DNA of 64,000 bases, taken from contig OZ025273.1 of NCBI GenBank assembly GCA_964019165.1, forward strand, positions 5,017,823 through 5,081,822, written 5' to 3'. Positions within the stretch are counted from its first letter, which is position 1; each line of letters starts with the position of its first letter. Of the stretch, positions 56,564 to 64,000 are shown piece by piece. This DNA comes from Mastigias papua. Taxonomy: Eukaryota > Cnidaria > Scyphozoa > Rhizostomeae > Mastigiidae. A program made the position numbers and the translations under genes. A model generated the notes under the pieces. The model saw only the letters and a program-made list of their open reading frames with translations. It was not told where the DNA came from and made no database searches.

Positions 56564-59500
56564 ATGCTGCATACCTTTGAAGACAAGGTCACTCTTCCAG
56601 ATCAAATATGGCCATATTCAAATGAAATCTCCAGTCAAGGAATTCCACTTATAATTGATAATGGTTTGACTTTGTTCTTTTTGAATTAGAATTTACATGC
56701 ATGTGTTCTGTATAAAGACCTTTTAAATATTGCTTCCATGCAGTATTTTCTTCCTGATTTAGTTCACAGTGTGGAGTGTAGCAGTTTTCAGGGAAATCTC
56801 ATGCATGCCAACAGGCAATTGGATGCACACATGCAGTTACTGTATAAGCAAGAAATTGCACATGCATGTATGTGTACAGTACATATCCAGTGGCAATTAG
56901 CATGCACTCATACCCCTCCATATGCAGATGATGTTTAGAAGCAATAGTCTCATTTGTGCTGTTGCCATTTTCCTCAGTATCGAATTTGGTTTCATCTTCC
57001 CTTCTTTATTATATAATTGCTGATTTATTTTGTAGTGTCCTCCATTTGGGTAACCATATGCATACCATTTGTCATGGTCAAGGAATCTATTTTTCCTATT
57101 GAAAAGAATTTTATCTATGTTCTCATTCCCCTTTATAAAACAGATTTATAGTGATTCTGGTATAGTTTTTTAGTCGTATAAATTGTGAATGAATCTTAAG
57201 GCACTTTTCTAATCAAAAGTGGATGGTACTTCCATTGTTTTCAAATGGTGGGTTGTTATCGCCTTTCTGAGTTCCCATGCTTTTTCTTGCTGAAATATCT
57301 ATCAAATCTAGAACATTTTACTATGTAGGCTGATTTTCTGTTAAAGGAAGTTACTCTTGCAAAGCTGGCTGGGCTTGCAATAGAGAGCCTCAGCTGATCT
57401 TCAGAAATCTCATTGCAAAGGCACGAGTGAAGAAGGTTAGTGTTTGCTGTTTGGTTTAGTCCTGATTACTAAAGCCTTATTCTTCCAGATGTTTTACTCA
57501 AAATCTACAGGATTGTAGGAGTGTTTTACTCAAAATCTACTGGAATGTAGGAATGTTTTACTCACAATCTCAAAATCAAAGTCTACAGTTTACTCTTCAT
57601 TGCAAACAGGAAGGCCATGAAAATGCTACTAATTTACTGTTTGGATTTATTCTAGCTATAACTATGTATTTGTGAAGGATCTGCCTCTATATTTGCTACC
57701 ACATATCAAATGAATGCACATCTTGGCATATGACTAGATTTCTATGCATTCTGTAAAGAGCCAAGCTTTGGAGACTTTTAGCTTTAGAGTTTTTCTTAAC
57801 TACTATGTTGCACGATAGCTGTATAAATGTTGTTAGACATATTTTTGAGGATGGTTTTTTCATTTAGGAAGGGGAGTCTAATTATTCATTGATTGGGAAT
57901 GACATCACAAATCTGGAAAGCATGAGATGGAACCTGAAAACTCAGTTTGATAGGGATGTGGTAACTCATTTTGAAGCACAGGTATAAATCATGAAATACT
58001 TTTGTTGTTTTGTAGTTATTTGTATCAGTTTCCATCCACACTGTTTTAATACTGAATTAATCATCAATATTAAATTAATTCACATGAGTTATTTGCTTTT
58101 TCATATCAGATTATTATAGTGTGTTTTGTTGCTCATTTACAGGAACAGATATTTGATTATATATTCTCACATCTTGGTATTGACAGTGAAGGCTCCATCA
58201 ATCATCCCATAGTCATATCTGAGGCACTATGCAATCCAAATCCATTCAGACAAGGTCAGTATGTCACAATATGGGAAATATTTTTATTATTTTGAATTGA
58301 CCTTTATCATCTTGTTGAAATCTGAAGTTGAACATTTCTTTGCATTTGAATTTGTTAAATTGTTGTGTCATAGCTAGGCAAAGATGATGCCTCCTATTCT
58401 TAATGCAAAATACAGGGCAATAGGCAAAGCAAATAGAAGAGTTTTTGATTAGCCATGAAACTGAGCTTTGCACTGGTTGATTGCTATGTTTGTGATGGAT
58501 CCTTGAGAATGGGTCTGAAATGCTTATGTTCTCTTCAAATTCATCAAACTCATTGATATGTGCACTCATAGTGCTAGTATGGTATGTTACTTTCTTCCTC
58601 AAAGTTCTTGTTCTGCATTTTGCATCCTAACCTGGAATCATATATTACAGGTTCTTTTGAAGTAGGTATTTGGGGAACAGAGCTTTGTTATCTGTTCGTA
58701 ATATACTGCCTCATTCTATGAATTTCTGCTTTGATTGCAGGAATGTCTGAGCTGCTGTTTGAGTGCTACAATGTGCCACAAGTTGCCTATGGAGTAGACA
58801 GTCTCTTTAGCTTTAATTATAATATGAAAAATGTGCCAACAGCTTTGGTTGTGTCATCTAGTTATGCAGCTACACATGTTGTCCCAATTTACAATGGCCA
58901 TTTGCAAGCACAGTTTTGTAAAAGGTTGCAGTTTTTATTCTGTAATTCATGGTTCCTTAAATCAGACTTGCCAGGTTGTTGACACAGCAGTGATATTCTT
59001 AAGTGCCCCTCCCTCCCCTTTTGAGGCATTGCATAAATGGTGAATGATTCCTTATATGTGTAGGCCGTAGGGTTGATATGGCATAGCATACTCCCTGTGG
59101 TATCGTTTATGTACTTTGTATTTTTTATTTCTTGTACCCTGTAAGATTTAGAAGTATATAAAAAAGTATTCTTAAGTGTGTAGCAAATTGTGCAGATCAC
59201 CAGCCAGTCATCAAGCTTTTAGGAATCATATCTTAAGTGGTCTGTCTGACTTGTGATAAACTGGAAATTTTGGAACAAAGGGCCATTTTTATGCTTTCCC
59301 TCATTTGAACTGAGGCCAATTTCAAACTTGTTACTGCTAGATCATGATCTTCTTACATTTCACTTCTGTAAAATGTTGAAAATATAATTGTTTTGACTAT
59401 GCTTAAACCATTATTAAGCTATTTCGTATCATCCACTTTAACAGAGTGAATATTGGTGGCATGAATGCAATCATATTCATGCAGAAATTGGTTCAACTGA

Positions 59501-61061
59501 AGCATCCAAATTTAGCAACAGCAGTTACCTTCACCAGAGCTCAGGTGATTGCTATTTGTTCAAGAGTTCAAGTGTACTGAATTTTAGTGTACAGTGGTAG
59601 CCAATTTTTACTATGATGATTGCATGGTTTGTGCATTGCTGAACTGTAAACATTTGCAGTTATGCGATTTTCTTACAGTTGGGTATGAGTTACAGTTTTC
59701 AATATAAATTATAGGTTAGTAGCAAAGTTACTTTCATCATAGTAGTTTTGTTAGTTTATTAGACTGTGGTTAGAAAGCCAGTCACTAGGACTGAGGATTA
59801 AGGAAAGATTTTACAATTAGAGTTTTCTCTTTTAGGAGCTAATTAAAAGATTTACCTATATGGCTGATAATTTCGATGATGAACTGGTAAAATGGAGCAG
59901 TGATGATTTTGTAAAAGAGCACAGATGTACATTGCAGCTGCCATTCACAAAACCAGAATCAGCCGTTGTGAAAGATCCTGAAAAAGAGAGAGAGAAGAGG
60001 ATAAAACAGGGCCGTCGCTTGCAGGAACTTAACGCTAGAAAAAGAGAGGAAAAGGTATGCTAGAGATTAGTTATTGCGATGCGGTCTATTTGGATTTTCC
60101 GGTATAGCCTCTCGGTAGAAATATGTTTTCATTGCTCTTTCGCCAGAACATATTCTGTCAGCTTTCTTTCAAGTGCGTAATGGAAGGAGAAGAATAACGA
60201 GTTTTAGATTTTTGCCAAGTCTTGGACCTTTTTAGGATCCCGCTTTTTCAATAAATGTGAGACTACCAGGTATTTCATTACGTTTTGGTTCGCCATAGTC
60301 TAGTTTAAAAAGTAAGGATTGTTTTAAACCTAGTTGTTGAGACGTTGACAGTGTATTGATACCCCAATGATTATTGCAAGGAAATGTACAGCCAAACATC
60401 TATGAGGTGCAAGGGATCTTATTTCTGAGACGTTTGGTTGAGTTGATTTAGAGTGCTTCTGTTTCTTTTCTCAATTTTATCGAGCATTTACCATAGAATT
60501 ATTAAGTTGTTGTCGTATATGGAATCCGATGCTATAGCAGTCAGAAGAATACTATATTTATTTTTTTGAAAATGTGAAAATACTAAAGACCCGAGCGGGA
60601 TTCGAACTTGTGATCCCTGGCTTTGTACGCCAAGTGCTCGACCCGATGGCTCAGCGGTAGAGCACTTGGTTTACAAAGCCAGGAGTCGCGAGTTCGAGTC
60701 CCGCTCGGGTGAGTTATTTTCTCGCACTTTCACATTTTCATTTCTCTTAAATCCTGTTGTCTCTACATATATTTATTTCTTATTTGTTTAGTTGTTTTCA
60801 TTTGTGATATACAGATAGGAAAAGTAGGAATCTCCTCGTTTATCAAGTTGGTAATAATCCAACACTCATATTGTTAAGAGCCCCTTGTATTATGCACTGA
60901 AGAGTAGCTGTCCCAAAAGTTATCTTTAAATACTTTTGTAGCCGTTGTGTGATAGCAAGCTTGATGGTTTCTTTCTGTTATAGCTTGTACGGGATGTGGA
61001 GCGTTTTAATTCTTTGACACAGCTTGTGCAATCTGAAAGGATTAATTCAAACTATTTTGCG
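56564..61061 (+). CDS. ACTR5: Actin-related protein 5 (INO80 complex), first 8 exons, truncated by window end
   Basis: Nuclear ARP5 subunit of the INO80 chromatin remodeller, where with IES6 it couples ATP hydrolysis to nucleosome sliding. Exons: 56564-56663, 57347-57435, 57868-57981, 58143-58254, 58741-58924, 59445-59544, 59836-60054, 60984-61061. Phases join to 332 codons, and the last donor GCG|GTAAGT shows that the gene continues. Seen: actin-fold opening [77 protein letters not shown] then [29 protein letters not shown]. This is followed by the charged ARP5-specific insertion ([20 protein letters not shown] then KREEK), a hallmark of the family. The start ATG is the first in frame after the TIR element and gives an N-terminus of a length usual for the family. 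The human protein is 607 aa, so about 45% is missing. Confidence 0.95.
57483..57600. repeat. Short tandem repeat, about 37 bp, two and a half copies
   Basis: Repeats of TGTTTTACTCAAAATCTAC followed by (A/T)GGA(T/A)TGTAGGA in ACTR5 intron 2. A third, partial copy is diverged. Confidence 0.7.
60588..60745. repeat. Inverted pair of tRNA-like sequences (foldback, copy 4)
   Basis: The minus-oriented arm about 60590-60650 (ACCCGAGCGGGATTCGAACT, then CCCTGGCTTTGTACGCCAAG) faces a plus-oriented arm about 60649-60714 (CTCAGCGGTAGAGCACTTGG, then CGAGTTCGAGTCCCGCTCGG). The plus arm has a cloverleaf-like plan: ACCCGAT pairing with CTCGGGT (6 of 7) and a GCTC/GAGC D-stem, followed by the family tail TTATTTTCTCGCACTTTCAC. 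It is in ACTR5 intron 7. The near-adjacent inverted arms would form a long RNA hairpin if transcribed. Confidence 0.75.
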
Positions 61062-63024
61062 GTAAGTATTGTTTCAACTACTTTCAGAGAGTTTTAGTCT
61101 GTTTGGAGCCATGTTGTTACACATCAAGCCAGCTATTTTCATTCCAAAAGTTGGCCTTACATTTCATTTCATTTCATTTTTACATCTTTTAGGAGGGTTA
61201 CCCTTCAGCATAGCTGGTTTTCAAGGAGCCCTCCTTTAAAAAGAAAAAATATATATACAGCTAAAGTACAATAATACAATATGGCAAAAAAAAACAGAAA
61301 AAGTTTTACAAAACTCATACTTAAACTTAAAAGAAAAATAAATGGTGCTATGCGAGCATGGCTTTTAGCTTCACTTTAAAAGTTGCAAAGGTATGAGCTG
61401 TTCTACAGTCATTAGGCAGTGAGTTCCAAATCGTAGCCCCCCCCTGTATGCAAAGCTGTTTTGCTCAAATTTGTGATTGGTTCACAATGGAAAGTACATC
61501 GTGTCGATTGGATATGTTCTTGGACATGATGGTGCTTAGTTTTATGGGGAAAGAAGTCTAAAAACCTTACATAAGCAAATGCTATGAGATAGGATTCAGC
61601 AGACAATGTTGATGGCGATGATGATGCCGTGCAAATGACGATGACTGCCGGATCATCCAAATGTAGCCTTGTAACTATGAGGATGAAGATACCGTTTGCA
61701 ATGCTGTCTTTTAAAATCAGACTTCATAATCAAGGGAGATTTTTCGTTGCTAACCTGAACTAGACTTCAGTTACAAACACGTTGCTGGTATCATCTGTCG
61801 ACAATCGGATACAAGATTGGACGCCCAATTTTTACATGAGCAAATCTAAGAATTTTTGGGCATATTTGGTTTTTAATGATGTATAGAACTAGCTGTTGCT
61901 CGATTGTAACCTTTTGCAACGGACCGTAATTCGGAAGAGAGGTCTTTACGATTCCTTTAATTTGTCTGGAAAAAAGCTGCTTTGAGATTAGCCGTTCAAG
62001 CTACGGTTGATTCCTTCCACTTGGATTAGCAATTAGATGATTCAGCCACTTGTATCTTGGTATTAATTTGATTTAAGGTCAGAATAGATGATTTTACACA
62101 ACTGAATTTGCTGTTTGCCCAACAGAATGTGATGTCGCAGATTTATTACTAATTATGCGTGCAGCTAACTTAGGAGTTTAATTTCGGGCAGATGTCTATT
62201 TTCTGTGGATTTCACGTATCACGAGAGTTTATATCCTTCTTTATTTCCAATTTTCTCATTCGTCGCTTTTCCAAGGCAGGAAACGTGCTCTGTAGACTTT
62301 GTGAAGCGAGTTTTAAGCTCAAAATACAGCATTTAAGATAGTAAGCTGTTGGTCGAAGCTAGAGCGATTTGAGATTTGGAGAGGCTCTTAGCCCATAAGC
62401 TTCGTGTATAGGTTATGGTGTTCAGCAGGCTGCATTTTTCTCACAGGTTATGTTGACTTTTATACTTTCTTACGTACTAGTCGATGCCAGAAATGATATC
62501 ATTAATAAAAGTTTGGGAGGAATATTGATTTTGTTTTGTTGGAAAATCGATTTGAGACGACTTTCGGGAAATATGATAATTTATGCTCAACTTAAGGTTA
62601 AAACTCATTGTCTTAGTCACTGTGGTTTTAGGAAATTTTTGTTGGCAGAACTTCAGGTTAGAACTTATGTCCTAGTATATGACTAGAAAATCAACTATGA
62701 TACTCTCTATAAATATTTCTGAATATCTATGTTTGATTTGTCCGCGAAGAGCATTCACTTATTTTGTTCACCTTCTTCTTCGCATCCCTCCTGTTTTTCA
62801 CTACTGTTCCTTATTGATTTGAAGTTGAAACAAAATCTATCCGGTTTTGGTTAGCGTTAATGTATGCTCAACTCCTGTATGAAGATGGAGCTATTTGGAC
62901 AGACGAATAAATACGTGTACTTTTGAATATGCATATATTGCGTAGCCCGAACCATTTCTCTTTACGTAGAGGAATTGCTAAAGTATTACTGTATGTCTTG
63001 TATACATTGACATACGAGTAACTA
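61062..63024. other. ACTR5 intron or downstream sequence
   Basis: After exon 8 the sequence presumably continues as ACTR5 intron. Apart from the LINE fragment at 61150-61640 I see no exon with good splice sites and protein-like content. The short plus-strand ORF at 62450-62686 has no supporting feature. Confidence 0.45.
61150..61640 (-). mobile_element. LINE-type retrotransposon 3' end
   Basis: The minus strand reads ATIWNSLPNDCRTAHTFATF then KVKLKAMLA and a stop, the typical C-terminus of CR1/L2/RTE-like reverse-transcriptase ORFs (WNSLP...FK..LK..L). A frameshift at a G-run near 61439-61445 separates it from the preceding NQSQ...LSKTALHTG. About 210 bp of 3' UTR follow, ending in ATGAA pentamers (ATTTCATTTCATTTC on the plus strand). 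It is a 5'-truncated dead copy. Confidence 0.75.
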
Positions 63025-63238
63025 CACTCGATGAGCAAAAATATTGCACCACCTCCTAGTGATTTTCAAAATGGCGGACATGGCACCATGTTCTGCTCTA
63101 GGAAAACTGCCTACGGTTTCTTTGACCAACCACTTGAGTTAAGCGTTAGAAATTAATATGTCATTAAATATGAACATTGCCAAAATAAACCAAGCTAGAA
63201 TTCTGATTACAGTCCACAAGAATTTACAGTTATTTCAG

Positions 63239-63581
63239 CAGGGGATCTTTTAAGAAATTTTTACTGGTGGGGAATTTACGCAAAAGGGCACTTTCTTTAA
63301 TGTATTTCATTGCGGATTTCATTGCCTCGCCTTGGTGTAGTGCAAGAACGTCAAACAGAGATTGGTTGACAGCAATAAGACCAAAGAAATAACGAATAAT
63401 TTGACACATATAACACGACAACGACACAACGAACAGTAATTGGAGATAAGTCAAATTGGTGTTTAAAACAATTTTCAACAAAAGGGCACTTGCTAGTGGG
63501 GAATCATGGGCCAACTAGTGGGGAAATTTATGGGCCTGGTGGGGATTTTCCCCACTAGTTTGTATGTTAAAAGATCCCCTG
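63239..63581. mobile_element. Non-autonomous hAT-like element, 343 bp, nested in the Tc1 transposon
   Basis: Perfect 15-bp terminal inverted repeats CAGGGGATCTTTTAA / TTAAAAGATCCCCTG, flanked by an exact 8-bp duplication TATTTCAG at 63231-63238 and 63582-63589. An 8-bp duplication with CAG-type ends is characteristic of hAT elements. The interior repeats AAAGGGCACTT and TAGTGGGGAA. The minus-strand ORF inside (63230-63514) is unrecognised. Confidence 0.88.
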
Positions 63582-63585
63582 TATT

Positions 63586-63999
63586 TCAGTATTTCGTTGG
63601 GTAGCCACGCTTCTTTTTTACAGCCAAAATTCTTCGTGGAAGAGACTCATATAATTTGCCAATAAAATCCCGTGGAATTCGGTCCCATTCAGATATGACT
63701 CTGGCTTGAAGCTCTTCTTTGGTTGTTGGAGGACCTCTTGGGTCACAATTAAGCTTGTTTTTTATAAACAACCATATATTTTCAATAATGTTCAAGTCAG
63801 GGCTTTGTGCTGGCCATGGCAAAACAGGAACGCCTCGAAGAGAAAGATATATCTTTGTGTATGCTGCTCGATGTGGGGGTGCATTGTCCTGCTGAAATAT
63901 GAAAGGCCTATCAGCAGTCCCAAATATCGATTCAAAATTGGCAAAAAGGTTGTCATGTAATAAGCAAACATATTTTTCTGCATTTACGGTTCTATCACA
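63586..63999 (-). CDS. Tc1-type transposase, C-terminal part (open to window edge)
   Basis: One uninterrupted frame of 137 codons plus stop; the start is outside the window. Catalytic-core motifs: FIFQQDNAPPHRA (second Asp) and SPDLNIIENIW (Glu). Exactly 34 residues lie between that Asp and Glu, so this is a DD34E enzyme of the Tc1 group. The C-terminus is RRILAVKKKRGYPTKY. No stop or frameshift is seen, so the copy may be young. The stop codon overlaps the target duplication of the nested element. Confidence 0.9.
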   Translation of the reverse strand, partial: CDRTVNAEKYVCLLHDNLFANFESIFGTADRPFIFQQDNAPPHRAAYTKIYLSLRGVPVLPWPAQSPDLNIIENIWLFIKNKLNCDPRGPPTTKEELQARVISEWDRIPRDFIGKLYESLPRRILAVKKKRGYPTKY

Positions 64000-64000
64000 G

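Larger units (their letters stand above)
63025..64000 (-). mobile_element. Tc1/mariner-type DNA transposon, truncated by window end
   Basis: The probable 3' terminal repeat starts at 63025 with CACTCGATGAGCAAAAATAT, then TGCACCACC, next to a TA dinucleotide. The transposase reads leftwards from the window edge to a stop at 63586-63588. A hAT-like element (63239-63581) interrupts the stretch between stop codon and terminal repeat. The 5' half lies outside. Confidence 0.8.

Noticed and set aside
61412..61660. 82-residue minus-strand ORF as a gene
   Set aside because: It is an out-of-frame reading through the LINE 3' end, created at a G-run.
63792..63983. Separate 63-residue minus-strand ORF, and thus a frameshift in the Tc1 transposase
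   Set aside because: The catalytic frame is continuous from the window edge to 63586; this ORF is a shadow in another frame.

Overview
The window is nuclear DNA from a metazoan animal. It is AT-rich, its genes are split into short exons with GT-AG introns, and the spaces between them hold microsatellites, small inverted-repeat transposons, tRNA-like repeats and retroelement fragments. Its gene content (EOGT, UBAC1, a Flower channel, ARP5, QTRT1, a rhodopsin-class GPCR, a FERM protein) is animal. An invertebrate, perhaps a cnidarian or sponge, seems likely, but nothing seen fixes the phylum.

Layout. 1-1870 (+): last two exons of QTRT1, the catalytic subunit of the tRNA queuosine transglycosylase. 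1.9-10.7 kb: intergenic, with an inverted-repeat element, a 90-bp tandem array, a tRNA-like foldback, a 22-bp minisatellite and a long (AT)n(GT)n tract. 10.7-13.4 kb (+): a GPCR whose main exon stops in TM6 at a splice donor; a TM7-like exon and a tail exon follow tentatively. 14.3-26.7 kb (-): complete EOGT in 17 exons, joined in frame throughout (521 aa). 27.9-38.4 kb (-): complete UBAC1 in 11 exons (377 aa). 38.46-38.76 kb: a short GC-richer stretch with overlapping ORFs at the UBAC1 5' end. 42.4-43.6 kb (-): an intronless FERM-domain gene. 43.7-51.8 kb: long intergenic stretch with no gene I can support. 51.8-54.9 kb (-): complete Flower/CACFD1 in five exons (163 aa). 56.6-61.1 kb (+): the first eight exons of ACTR5 (ARP5), running on beyond the window. 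61.1-64 kb: a LINE 3' end, then a Tc1-type transposon (-) with an uninterrupted transposase frame and a small hAT-like element inserted at its stop codon.

The genes are unrelated housekeeping or signalling genes: tRNA modification, ER glycosylation, ubiquitin ligase accessory, vesicle membrane protein, chromatin remodelling, receptor. They form no operon or pathway. EOGT and UBAC1 lie in tandem on the minus strand 1.2 kb apart. CACFD1 and ACTR5 are divergent across 1.6 kb, and that spacer holds a TIR element carrying a tRNA-like sequence.

I found no convincing new biological system. The most distinctive signals are mobile: a tRNA-like repeat family with a shared tail that occurs as inverted pairs and inside a TIR element, the nested element in the Tc1 transposon, and some unexplained coding-like islands inside introns. 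Exon models were made by eye from splice signals, reading phase and remembered family conservation; no database or transcript evidence was used.
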